The position numbers and the translations under genes are program-made. DNA of 64,000 nucleotides, taken from NCBI GenBank assembly GCA_945892775.1, contig CAMDDP010000002.1, positions 1 to 64,000 of the forward strand, given 5' to 3'. A model generated the notes under the pieces. It was not told where the DNA came from. It did no database searches and worked only from the letters and a program-made list of their open reading frames with translations. This DNA comes from Chitinophaga pinensis. GTDB lineage: Bacteria; Bacteroidota; Bacteroidia; Chitinophagales; UBA10324. Positions 54,101-61,279 of this stretch are shown here, piece after piece (position 1 is the first letter of the stretch; every line of letters begins with the position of its first letter).

Positions 54101-55177
54101 GCCAATCCTGTGGTCTCTCAAACCTATACAGTTTTAGTTACAGATGCTTTGGGGTGTACAAAAAATGATGCGCTATTTATTTTGGTTAACACTCTTCCAC
54201 CTGCAAATGCAGGCCTGGATATTACGATGTGTTCAGGAACTTCTATTTATCTAAATGGAAGCGGTGGTCTAATTTACAATTGGCAACCTGGCGCATCATT
54301 AAGCGATAGTTCAATTGCTAATCCTATTGCATTTCCTGATTCGCCTCTCGTTTATATTTTAAATGTTATAGATACCAATGGCTGTAAAAATTCAGATTCA
54401 GTTCAAGTTAGTATTCTATATTCTTTCAATGCTATAGTTAAAGACGATACCTGTATTTGTTTAAATGATGCAACGGAATTATGGGCTACAGTTCTTAGCA
54501 CTGTTCCATATTATTATTCTTGGAGTCCGGTAGGGGGTCTGTCAGATGCCACAATAAATAATCCTATTGCTTCGCCTACATTGGAAACTACTTATACTGT
54601 AATAGTTTATGACGGTCAATGTTATGCTGATACTGATAGTGTAGTAGTTTGTGTTTATGAATTGCCAGAAGTATTTTCAGGATATGACCAATCAATAATT
54701 GTTGGAAATTCAACGGTGCTTCAAGCTTCAACAATTGACCAGGGATATTTTATTTGGGAACCAGATAGTACATTAAGTTGCAGTACCTGTTTAGTTACGA
54801 ATGCTTTCCCAATTGTTAGTACTTCTTACATAATTACAATAACTGATTATAATACTTGTAAAGATAAGGATACTACTCTTGTTTCTGTTGTATGTACTGA
54901 CGCGTCCTTGTTTGTTCCAAATGCATTTACTCCTAATGGTGATGGGTTAAATGATGAATTTGAATTGGAAGGAGTAGGCATCGCTTCACTTACGTACATT
55001 AGAATTTTTAATAGGTGGGGGGAAATTGTTTTTGAATCAAATAGTTTAGCGCAAGGTTGGAATGGATATTTTAAAGAGAAAATGCTATCGCCAGATGTGT
55101 ATATATATTATATGGAAGCGGTTTGTTCCAATGGTCAAACAATTCGAAAGCAAGGCAATATCACTTTGATTTTATAG
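48158..55177 (+). CDS. Giant PKD/Ig-module surface protein, T9SS type B (CHU_C) substrate
   Basis: The 2339-residue protein has a signal peptide (MKFFYKLFFLIFFISPFDVISQ) and PKD domains through about residue 1320 (LTYLWSFQDGN, YEWNFGDTPS, YYWNFGDGVYS, YQWNFDDPLS). Ten or so tandem 76-residue Ig-like modules follow from about 1328 (consensus PIANAGNDTSIC...GGxxYxWSP...TVTDxNGC). A penultimate VKDDTCICLND region and the CHU_C signal (FVPNAFTPNGDGLND, GNITLIL) close it. Domain order and many segments match the 1903-residue protein; the extra length is mostly extra Ig-like modules. It is presumably an adhesin or gliding-type protein. No enzymatic domain is seen. Confidence 0.92.
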   Translation: MKFFYKLFFLIFFISPFDVISQTTANFTYTFVNGSQCVPAIVNFTNTSTGNPGPLTYLWSFQDGNPATSILSNPTVLFSPCGSKTVTLTTTNASGATDVKTTTLFIACKPEAKFSVTPNSGCPPLNAQFTNLSVANSGTLQSLQWDFCDGVLSSLANPTHIYTTQGCYCTKLIAINSWGCSNDTTVYNNICVTQAPVVVISTLNPPSNCAAPYTVNFSGLNSSPLVGLTYSWQFFGTGVSPSTSTSPTPSVTYNSFGSYSVKLTVTLPNGCSSTITLNNYVNIAVNVANFTASALNICEGSTVAFNGSPAISYNWIITPVSGISPAPPQTIQSPSFTFSNSGSFDVCLTLTFNGGCTAQKCTTIVVNPKPTADFLINGNLNTCQPPVLASIINNSSLGPGITYQWSFIGGVPASSTSQNPGNINYSNCGSYGVSLIVSNQQGCSDDMSISPAVIIDCPVASFIWNIPTGLACSPYTVPFTNASTGNPTIWKWNFDYISNPNNFVSSGANPTHTYLLPGCYTVGLIIENSQGCKDTLIITDAICLGMLMSPCFSVIDTEVCASDAVTFVNCTTPAPPYPTGAVVTHKWLFDDGGTSTAYSPIHIFADTGTFTITLIECYNGCCDTLIKPDYIIVSPPIANLIEYYDCDNPQQVTLSAHQSVGGDIFTWTIPSATNIQYITPDSILVTWPMPNPNASYTVSVNVSNIQSGCSQDISVQIFLRDLNARFKFIDSIGCSPYTSSIFNTTTGAYVYQWKIFNAANFVVAQSSAQYFNSGASPGSYTWSTPGNYNVRLIATAYNGCLDTAYQIIKVYGLSPGFTASSNAGCPPLIVNFTNTTAANSVSNPVSYEWNFGDTPSPNTVQSTLVNPTHTYNTVDTFNVSLIVTDNHGCKDTLLIPGFINVTLPISNFIALDSSVCLGEIACFFNFSIGNNLAYIWDFGDIASGINNTSTLPNPCHLYTSPGFKTIKLIVLDPNGCTDTLIKTAYINIGNLSGSFVANVVTTNCPPLVVSFNNTTIGAGVGSTYYWNFGDGVYSVVQNPQHIYSVAGDFTVSLFVTNSSGCTDTIIYTNYIHIGGANAVASLTSSIGCSPLNVCFNISSSNSINFIWNLGDSASFADDTAVCHTYSNPGIFRAEVFLNDGVGCVYLYFIDSIFVVADTSFFSVTTNDICAGGFVQFHDSSNAITPFTLLWDFGLTGSADTSTFSDPIYQYNIPGDFIVTLTSVAQPGCADTWIDTIHVTPPPVVDFTYLTSGLCQSSTVQFSGSIFSLSPIANYQWNFDDPLSGALNFSTLLNPMHIYNSPGSFDVILIVIASNGCSDTIVKNITINPLPIALTNNDTSICIGGSVLLNGVGGITYLWSPSISLSSSTSATVLASPITNTTYTLIVTDNLGCQGSALVVVNLYQLPISNAGVDASVCENDTIQLSGGGGVSYLWSPSISLNNNTVSNPFAYPIVNTLYQLTVTDVNGCVDVDNVSITVVAAPIAMAGIDTSICFGTSGVIHASGNGVYQWGSIPIGFNSIQVNPIVSPTITTIYILKVTDGNGCFDRDTIIVTVNPLPIANAGNDTSICNGNSFQLNGTGGSLYSWSPSIGLSSSVIANPIANPLISTTYLLNATDGVCFSSSDSMIVIVNPLPLASVLGVQPICPGSNLTLQASGALFYSWSPSATLNSNTLSNPIASPVNSTIYTVVVTDLNGCIDDTSVAVTILPGPIANAGNDVAICIGQNTQLNGSGGVSYLWAPGLGLNATNASTPIATPSITTSYILTVTDATSCVDNDTVVVTVNPLPIANAGNDTSICVGQTAQFHASGGSSFFWSPSTNLNANNIYNPIATPSITSTYFVSVTNGNLCIASDSIVLSININPLVNAGQDTSVCSEDTIQLNVVGGISFAWSPVVSMINSTSSSPLVYPAVTTIYSVTVTDINGCTNSDDVLVVWLPPPIANAGIDTELCVFDTIQLNASGGISYLWSPSTALSDFQISNPFANPVVSQTYTVLVTDALGCTKNDALFILVNTLPPANAGLDITMCSGTSIYLNGSGGLIYNWQPGASLSDSSIANPIAFPDSPLVYILNVIDTNGCKNSDSVQVSILYSFNAIVKDDTCICLNDATELWATVLSTVPYYYSWSPVGGLSDATINNPIASPTLETTYTVIVYDGQCYADTDSVVVCVYELPEVFSGYDQSIIVGNSTVLQASTIDQGYFIWEPDSTLSCSTCLVTNAFPIVSTSYIITITDYNTCKDKDTTLVSVVCTDASLFVPNAFTPNGDGLNDEFELEGVGIASLTYIRIFNRWGEIVFESNSLAQGWNGYFKEKMLSPDVYIYYMEAVCSNGQTIRKQGNITLIL
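52809..52854 (+). repeat. 46-bp exact direct repeat, copy 1
   Basis: The 46 bases are identical to 53493-53538 and are followed by one mismatch and nine more matching bases. They encode VTVNPLPIANAGNDT, the junction between the third and fourth modules. The copies are 684 bp apart, exactly three module lengths. Confidence 0.95.
53493..53538 (+). repeat. 46-bp exact direct repeat, copy 2
   Basis: Second copy of the 52809-52854 sequence, at the junction of the sixth and seventh modules. Identity at third codon positions shows that this is recent duplication or gene conversion and not just protein-level selection. Confidence 0.95.
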
Positions 55178-55179
55178 AA

Positions 55180-56832
55180 TTATCTAAGCAAGGTAATATT
55201 CCCTTTAATAAATTCAGAGGTTTCATTTAATAAATCTGACTTAGAATATTTTAGTTCATATACATAAACTTCTATGGGTTGATTAGCGCCATTAAATTTT
55301 CCATCCCATGTTTCATCCGGATTAATTGATGAAAATAATTCTTGACCCCATCTGCTAAATATATGCAGTTCGTAATTGGTTAGAATGCAATCGTGCTTTA
55401 TTCTGAATCTATCATTGTGCCCATCCTGATTGGGTGAAAAAGCGGTAGGAATGTGTATGCATGAATTGCAATTTTCATAATAAACAGTTGCCTCGTCTTC
55501 CAATAGGCCACAATAGTTTGAAACAGAAATGTGGTAGGTTCCTTCACTATTAATTACAATAGATGGATCAATACTGCCAGTATTCCAAAAATATATTCCT
55601 TCTGGCTGGCTTATGTTTAAAAGAATGGTATCCCCTCTACATAGAAGGGTATCTTCAAAACCTAATTCAAGAGATAGGCTAAGTTTTTTAACTTCTATTG
55701 TATCTGTTAAAGTGGCGCAGCTAGTATGTTGTGTCACATAAAAAATTCCTGTTGTATCAATAATATAGCTTGAATCTGTACTTCCATCTTGCCATAAAAA
55801 GTCTCCGTTTTCCAATGAGAAATTATAGGTAAGAATTTCATCGTTGCAAAGTGTTGTATCATTTCCGAACACATAGCCAGGATATGGAAGTAAATTTACA
55901 GTTATTGAATCGCTAGCAATTCCGCATTCATTTGTAATTCTAACCCAGCTAACACCTTCTGAATTTATTAAGTTGAATGGCTGAGATTCTCCATTGCTCC
56001 ATAAATAATTACAAAAATCGCAAGTTGGTATCCAAACATTAATTCCAAGATCAATATTGCTTCCACAAAAGATAGTATCCGAAGGACCAAGGTCAACAGT
56101 TGGAGGAAGAAGAGCGTATGCATTACAAAAGGATGTTGTGGATCCACATTGATTATAAATTTGAACAAAATAATTACCAGGTTGGTCAACTATTATAGAA
56201 TTGGTTGTTTGACCACTAGCCCATGAATAAGTGTAATTTGAATCATTGGGCCCGGCTGTTAATGTGTCCTCATCGCTGCCAGGACAGAGGTAAGTTTGTG
56301 TGACCAGTTGTTGCATTGGACTAGAAATAAGATTTGCATTAATTGTATCACTTCCAAGTCCACATGAATTAGTTACTTGAATCCAATAAATTCCAGTTGT
56401 ACTGTATTGTATTCCTTGGGTTGTTGCGCCCGTTGACCATAGGTAACTGTCACCGTAAGGGTAATTGGCATTTAATCCGTAAGTTCCAGAACATAATGTG
56501 TAATCTGAAGGTAGACTTGGAGTGGGTACTCCAAGTACTAAAATGTTTTGAATGATAGAGTCAATGGTTGTTCCTGAATAGAAAATAAGTTTAACCGAAA
56601 AAACTCCTCCATATGAATACGAATAGGTTGGGTTGAAAATATTTGAAGTATCGTTTGTAGTTGAGAGGTCTCCAAAATCCCATTTAACTGAAGTAATGCC
56701 AGAAATATTTGTTAAAGTAAAACTGGTGACATTGCCAACACAAACAGTATCGGTTTGAATGATAGGAGTTGCATTGGCTTCTTGAAAAGAATAGACATGG
56801 AATAAGAAAAATAAGAAGTAGAATTTTCTCAA
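55180..56832 (-). CDS. T9SS type B (CHU_C) surface protein with PKD and short beta modules
   Basis: The 550-residue protein begins at TTG 56832: the preceding codon in frame is a stop and the signal peptide (MRKFYFLFFLFHVYSF...ANA) starts at once. A PKD domain lies at about 35-105 (VKWDFGDLSTT). Five shorter modules follow with YLWSTGATTQG or YNLW-like cores and a closing VTNSCG..SDTI pattern. The end is the CHU_C signal (HIPTAFSPNQDGHNDRF, IFSRWGQELF, GNITLLR). Its stop lies 2 bp from the end of the convergent 2339-residue gene. It is a secreted or surface-attached protein of unknown ligand. Confidence 0.88.
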   Translation of the reverse strand: MRKFYFLFFLFHVYSFQEANATPIIQTDTVCVGNVTSFTLTNISGITSVKWDFGDLSTTNDTSNIFNPTYSYSYGGVFSVKLIFYSGTTIDSIIQNILVLGVPTPSLPSDYTLCSGTYGLNANYPYGDSYLWSTGATTQGIQYSTTGIYWIQVTNSCGLGSDTINANLISSPMQQLVTQTYLCPGSDEDTLTAGPNDSNYTYSWASGQTTNSIIVDQPGNYFVQIYNQCGSTTSFCNAYALLPPTVDLGPSDTIFCGSNIDLGINVWIPTCDFCNYLWSNGESQPFNLINSEGVSWVRITNECGIASDSITVNLLPYPGYVFGNDTTLCNDEILTYNFSLENGDFLWQDGSTDSSYIIDTTGIFYVTQHTSCATLTDTIEVKKLSLSLELGFEDTLLCRGDTILLNISQPEGIYFWNTGSIDPSIVINSEGTYHISVSNYCGLLEDEATVYYENCNSCIHIPTAFSPNQDGHNDRFRIKHDCILTNYELHIFSRWGQELFSSINPDETWDGKFNGANQPIEVYVYELKYSKSDLLNETSEFIKGNITLLR

Positions 56833-56935
56833 TTATAAAATTTTTAATTTGCTAATTAATGTAAAGATAGAAAGGGAAGGCAATTTTGATATTCACATTA
56901 TTTTATAATATGACTTGTTCAAAACTGAAAATCTA

Positions 56936-57835
56936 TTAGACTATTTGTTTTCTAAATCTTGAAGCAACAATCAATTCTTTAGTGCCTGCAGTATATTCAT
57001 AAAATCCTTTTCCTGATTTAATGCCAAGATTACTAGCAACAACCATATTTACTAATAATGGGCAGGGAGCATATTTTGGATTTCCAAAACCGCCATGCAG
57101 TACATTGAGAATGCTGAGACAAACATCTAATCCAATAAAATCTGCCAATTGTAAAGGCCCCATCGGATGGGCCATTCCTAATTTCATAACGGTGTCAATT
57201 TCTTCAACTCCTGCAACACCTTCATACAAGCTATATATAGCTTCGTTAATCATTGGCATTAAAATTCTATTGGCGACAAAGCCCGGGTAATCATTTACTT
57301 CAACTGGATTTTTTTCAAGTTGCAGGCTGAGTTGCATAATCTTTTCTGTGACAATATCTGAAGTTGAATAACCCCGTATCACTTCTATTAATTTCATTAC
57401 AGGAACAGGGTTCATGAAATGCATTCCAATAATTTTATCAGCACGCTTTGTAACTGACGCGATTTTTGTAATAGAAATAGAAGAAGTATTAGAGGCAAGA
57501 ATTGTATCGGGCTTGCAAACTTCATCGAGTTTTTTAAAGATGCTAAGTTTGAGGTCTATGTTTTCAGTTGCTGCTTCCACCACTAAGTCAGCGTTTGCGG
57601 CGCCATTTTCTATTGTTGTGTTAGTGAAAATATTTTTTAATGTATTGTTTTTATCACTATCACTTATCGCTCCCTTTACAACTTGTCGGTCTAAATTTTT
57701 AGTGATGGTTTGAATCGCTTTGTCAAGTGCCGCTTGTGAAACATCTACTATTGTTACGATAAAACCTTTTAAGGCAAAAACATGTGCTATGCCATTTCCC
57801 ATTGTGCCGGCGCCTATGATTGTTATGTTCTTCAT
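56936..57835 (-). CDS. 3-hydroxybutyryl-CoA / 3-hydroxyacyl-CoA dehydrogenase
   Basis: The 299-residue NAD enzyme has the dinucleotide motif IIGAGTMGNGIAHVFAL at the N-terminus, VEAATENIDLKLSIF, and ASNTSSISIT. The catalytic segment GMHFMNPVPVMKLIEVIRG carries the histidine and is followed by YPGFVANRILMPMINEA. The length fits the stand-alone Hbd type rather than the FadB fusion. It oxidises or forms 3-hydroxyacyl-CoA. The gene is 23 bp downstream of the M1 aminopeptidase gene on the same strand. Confidence 0.92.
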   Translation of the reverse strand: MKNITIIGAGTMGNGIAHVFALKGFIVTIVDVSQAALDKAIQTITKNLDRQVVKGAISDSDKNNTLKNIFTNTTIENGAANADLVVEAATENIDLKLSIFKKLDEVCKPDTILASNTSSISITKIASVTKRADKIIGMHFMNPVPVMKLIEVIRGYSTSDIVTEKIMQLSLQLEKNPVEVNDYPGFVANRILMPMINEAIYSLYEGVAGVEEIDTVMKLGMAHPMGPLQLADFIGLDVCLSILNVLHGGFGNPKYAPCPLLVNMVVASNLGIKSGKGFYEYTAGTKELIVASRFRKQIV

Positions 57836-57858
57836 TTATAAATTTTTATTTATTTCAA

Positions 57859-60300
57859 TTATTTCAATACTATTATTTTTTTCACGACAAATGAACCATC
57901 TGCTTGACTAATTTTAATAAAGTAAAGTCCATTTATCCAACCTTTTGTTTTTAATTCTAAATTTTCAGGACCTTTGTCAAGAAAACTATTTTCAATTTTT
58001 CTGCCACTGCCATCAAAAATTTCTATTGATAATAATGATTTTCCATCTCCACTAATGGAAAATGAATCCCCTGTTGGATTTGGATAAATAATAATTTCTC
58101 TGGAATTTATAATGGTATTTTCTGGTATGTGTAATACGATGGAGCAACTGTCAGTTATTATTGGAAGTATTGAATCGACTTTATTCCATTGGTGAATACC
58201 TAAAACATATTCTCCTATCTTTAAATGATTGATTGTTATTTGTCCAGTTTTATTGGTGGTGCTTCCTTGTGTTGACAGTACAATATCGTTTTCTATTTGC
58301 CAATCCTGCGAAACATTTACGCGATACAATAAAACTAAACTGTCTTCTGAGTTGGTAATAAGCTCGTCATCTAAATAGGCTCCACTTGTACTGGAGACCT
58401 GCGAAGGAGTAGTGCCATTATATAAAATAATTGCTTTGGTATCAAAACCAAACGGAAAAATTCCGTCCACTTTCCAATACCGCTCGTGTGAAACGTGTAA
58501 ACCTGGGTGTGGAGTTTTAAAGCCATCGGCATAAATATAGTTGTGTTCTACTCTTACAAATGCTGAGTCAGATATGGTTTGAACATTTAAATTAATTCGG
58601 GCATTTATAAAATTATTGAATCCCGTTGCTTTAATTGTTTTTGCGTCATCGGTTTCCGAATCAGAAATCTTCTGATCTAAATCCAAGACTGCAAAAGAAG
58701 GGGTAATTGGTATCTTGGTTTTGTAAATGGTGCATGGGCCACTAAGCATAACTGTTTCAGTTACTTTTTCCCAGTTGGAATTAATAAAAGAAATTTCCAT
58801 CGGAACTTGTTGGAAATAATAAGGGGCGTGATTTATTTTTTGTCGAATATAAATGGTCACATCAGACCAAGCACCATTAGGGATAGTAGTTAATGAATCA
58901 ATGCTGAATTGAGGAAACCCGGGGTTTAAAATCCAATTGTTAAAAAAGTTGTTGAGGTTTATTCCTGAACATGTTTGAAGGTAATCGCGAAATTCAATAG
59001 AGCTTTTAGAGGTGAATTGATTATCCGATAAATAATTTTTTATACAGGAGAAGAAAAGTGAATCGCCCATATAAGTACGAAGATTATATGCAGCATCAGC
59101 ACCTTGATTGTAGGTTGTAGATCCATAAGTTACATTTTGTGGCATGTTTGCTAATGCAAAATAACCGCCATCGTTAATGTTGGCATGGTGAATAACATCA
59201 CCATGATTGGCAATTACTTCATTGTGATAGGCCTCTTGACCGTACAACCATTCGGTAAATATATGTTCGCAAAAAACTGCCCAACCTTCATTGAGCCACA
59301 TGTCTTCGGCTGTGCTACAGGTAACTAGATCTCCAAACCAATGATGCGATAATTCATGAGCCATTATCGACTCATAAGTAGTTGATCCGTTTATGCCAAA
59401 CAGGGGATAGGATATATTGGTTGCATGTTCCATAGCCCCACCATTAAATGGTACAATAGAGTAGCCAACTTTATCCCATTTATAAGGTCCCCATCTATTT
59501 TCAAAGGCATTAAATGCATCTTGTAAATGAATGAACGAATTTTTCATGGCCGTTGTATCTGTTGGTTTTGATGCCAACCATACTGGAACGTTTCCAAGTA
59601 CTCCGTTAAAAGATGTTTTTACAATAGCATAATCGCTTACAGAAACGCATGCGAGATATGTTGGAATTGTTTGGGATTGTAACCAATGCCAAATCGTTGT
59701 ATTGTTTCCTGTATTAATTGTATCCAATAAAATTCCGTTTGAGGTCGCCACTTTTCCAGTGGGAATAGTAATAAAAAATTCGTACAATGATCTTTCTATA
59801 AAATTATCAAAGCATGGAAACCAAACTCTTCCGAAATTGTGTGGTTGTGCGGTAAAGGCAACTCCTAAATTATAGGTATAAGGAGGGTTGAAATAAAAAC
59901 CTCCCCATGAGGCATCGGCTTGTGGATGGCCGTGATAAAATACAATGACCTCTGAAGTGTCGCCTAAACTTAAGGGCGACGACAAATTTATTTTTAGTAG
60001 AAGTGAGTCCGTATAATTAAAAGTAAGTTGTTGATTTGTTTCATCAAGCACACTATCAACAGAGAGTTTTAATAAATCAAGATTCATTTCTGATACATTG
60101 TTCATTTTTGAAACAAACTTTATCACACATTTACCACTTACTTGATAAACAGCAAGATTGCTCATGTCGAAATGTAGAGTGTATTTTAAAATGTCAAGAG
60201 TGTCACTTCTTTGATTGGAAGCCCTATCCGCTAATTGGTTGCTTGCTGCAATTAAATTAGAAGCTGAAAAGAAAAAAACAATAAGAAATATTTTTCTCAT
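57859..60300 (-). CDS. M1 family aminopeptidase with T9SS type A sorting domain
   Basis: The 813-residue protein has a signal peptide. The M1 fold is shown by the exopeptidase region NGGAMEHATNISYP and the zinc site H315-E316-L-S-H319 with E338 (HELSHHWFGDLVT, NEGWAVF). After the catalytic domain and a beta-rich region, the last 85 residues form a type A T9SS signal (IIIYPNPTGDSFSIS, LYFIKISQADGSFVVKKIIV). It is therefore exported to the surface or medium and should trim N-terminal residues from peptides. Its start directly abuts the panB stop (60301), so the genes share a transcript. Confidence 0.92.
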   Translation of the reverse strand: MRKIFLIVFFFSASNLIAASNQLADRASNQRSDTLDILKYTLHFDMSNLAVYQVSGKCVIKFVSKMNNVSEMNLDLLKLSVDSVLDETNQQLTFNYTDSLLLKINLSSPLSLGDTSEVIVFYHGHPQADASWGGFYFNPPYTYNLGVAFTAQPHNFGRVWFPCFDNFIERSLYEFFITIPTGKVATSNGILLDTINTGNNTTIWHWLQSQTIPTYLACVSVSDYAIVKTSFNGVLGNVPVWLASKPTDTTAMKNSFIHLQDAFNAFENRWGPYKWDKVGYSIVPFNGGAMEHATNISYPLFGINGSTTYESIMAHELSHHWFGDLVTCSTAEDMWLNEGWAVFCEHIFTEWLYGQEAYHNEVIANHGDVIHHANINDGGYFALANMPQNVTYGSTTYNQGADAAYNLRTYMGDSLFFSCIKNYLSDNQFTSKSSIEFRDYLQTCSGINLNNFFNNWILNPGFPQFSIDSLTTIPNGAWSDVTIYIRQKINHAPYYFQQVPMEISFINSNWEKVTETVMLSGPCTIYKTKIPITPSFAVLDLDQKISDSETDDAKTIKATGFNNFINARINLNVQTISDSAFVRVEHNYIYADGFKTPHPGLHVSHERYWKVDGIFPFGFDTKAIILYNGTTPSQVSSTSGAYLDDELITNSEDSLVLLYRVNVSQDWQIENDIVLSTQGSTTNKTGQITINHLKIGEYVLGIHQWNKVDSILPIITDSCSIVLHIPENTIINSREIIIYPNPTGDSFSISGDGKSLLSIEIFDGSGRKIENSFLDKGPENLELKTKGWINGLYFIKISQADGSFVVKKIIVLK

Positions 60301-61113
60301 TTAATATTGTTCTTTTTCATTTGGGAAATCAGATTTTTTTACATCGTCAATGTATTTCCCAACGGCTCCTTTTATTTCATCATAGAGATTTAAATACTGA
60401 CGCAAAAATCTTGGTTTAAATTCTTTGTTTATTCCGAGCATATCGTGCAGAACCAATACCTGGCCGTCTACTTTATTTCCCGCCCCTATTCCTATTACAG
60501 GAATTTTTACTTCTTGAGAGACGATAGCTGCCAATTGAGCGGGAATTTTTTCCAGTACGATAGAAAAACAACCTGCCAATTCTAAAATTTTGGCATCGCT
60601 TATTAATTTTTCAGCCTCTATTTCTGTGGTTGCTCGAACGGTGTAGGTACCAAATTTATAAATGCTTTGAGGCGTCAATCCCAAATGCCCCATTACTGGA
60701 ACACCTGCAGAAATGATTCTGTCTACCGACTCTTTAACCTCTTTTCCCCCTTCTAATTTAACGGCATGTGCCCCGGCTTCCTTCATAATTCTAATGGTGC
60801 TGTTCAATGCTTCTTTCGAATTTCCTTGATAAGAACCAAACGGAAGATCAACAACTACTAGGGCACGATTAACTCCTTTTACAACAGATGAAGCATGATA
60901 AATCATTTGGTCAAGGGTGATAGGCAAGGTGGTTTCATTTCCTGCCATCACATTACTTGCTGAGTCACCAACTAGAATGACATCAATGCCAGCATCATCT
61001 ACAATTCGGGCCATGCTAAAATCATAAGCAGTGAGCATCGAAATTTTTACCCCACTATCCTTCATTTCCTGAAGAATATGAGTTGTAACTTTTTTTATGC
61101 TTTTAAAATCCAT
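60301..61113 (-). CDS. panB: 3-methyl-2-oxobutanoate hydroxymethyltransferase
   Basis: PanB adds a hydroxymethyl group from methylene-THF to ketoisovalerate, the first step to pantothenate and CoA. The 270-residue protein has [68 protein letters not shown] and [20 protein letters not shown], all family motifs. It is the first gene of the panB-aminopeptidase-dehydrogenase unit and has a good promoter at 61133-61162. Confidence 0.96.
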   Translation of the reverse strand: MDFKSIKKVTTHILQEMKDSGVKISMLTAYDFSMARIVDDAGIDVILVGDSASNVMAGNETTLPITLDQMIYHASSVVKGVNRALVVVDLPFGSYQGNSKEALNSTIRIMKEAGAHAVKLEGGKEVKESVDRIISAGVPVMGHLGLTPQSIYKFGTYTVRATTEIEAEKLISDAKILELAGCFSIVLEKIPAQLAAIVSQEVKIPVIGIGAGNKVDGQVLVLHDMLGINKEFKPRFLRQYLNLYDEIKGAVGKYIDDVKKSDFPNEKEQY

Positions 61114-61132
61114 CGTAAAAAATTAAGCGAGT

Positions 61133-61162
61133 CAAAGTTAATCGTTCAATTAGTACTGCAAA
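61133..61162 (-). promoter_or_regulatory. Bacteroidota-type promoter of the panB operon
   Basis: On the minus strand TTTG (61159-61162) is followed after 18 bp by TAACTTTG (61133-61140), a perfect TAnnTTTG. The leader to the panB ATG would be about 14 nt. Confidence 0.55.
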
Positions 61163-61243
61163 GTAAAACGCTAAAAATGCAAGGCTTTAAATATTAAAGT
61201 AAATCAATTTTAAATTATGGGTAATTAATTTACATTTAAGAGA

Positions 61244-61273
61244 TTTGAATTTGCTTTGGTAGTTATACATTTA
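61244..61273 (+). promoter_or_regulatory. Possible promoter of the 61280 lipoprotein gene
   Basis: TTTG (61244-61247) is followed after 18 bp by TACATTTA (61266-61273), one base off TAnnTTTG. The box ends 6 bp before the ATG at 61280, which would mean a leaderless transcript. Confidence 0.35.
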
Positions 61274-61279
61274 CCGCCC

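Larger units (their letters stand above)
52139..54419 (+). repeat. Ten tandem ~228-bp coding modules (76 residues each)
   Basis: Module starts (the codons for PLPIANAGND-type residues) lie near 52139, 52370, 52597, 52824, 53054, 53280, 53508, 53736, 53964 and 54192. The spacing is therefore 225-231 bp. Each unit has one cysteine after the AGxD motif and usually a second in DxNGC. Protein identity between units is moderate; DNA identity is locally very high (see the two 46-bp copies). Confidence 0.8.

Noticed and set aside
52139-54419. Regular ~228-bp repeats that might suggest a CRISPR array or a non-coding repeat
   Set aside because: The units are coding, stay in frame through a 2339-residue protein and have no short identical repeat with unique spacers.
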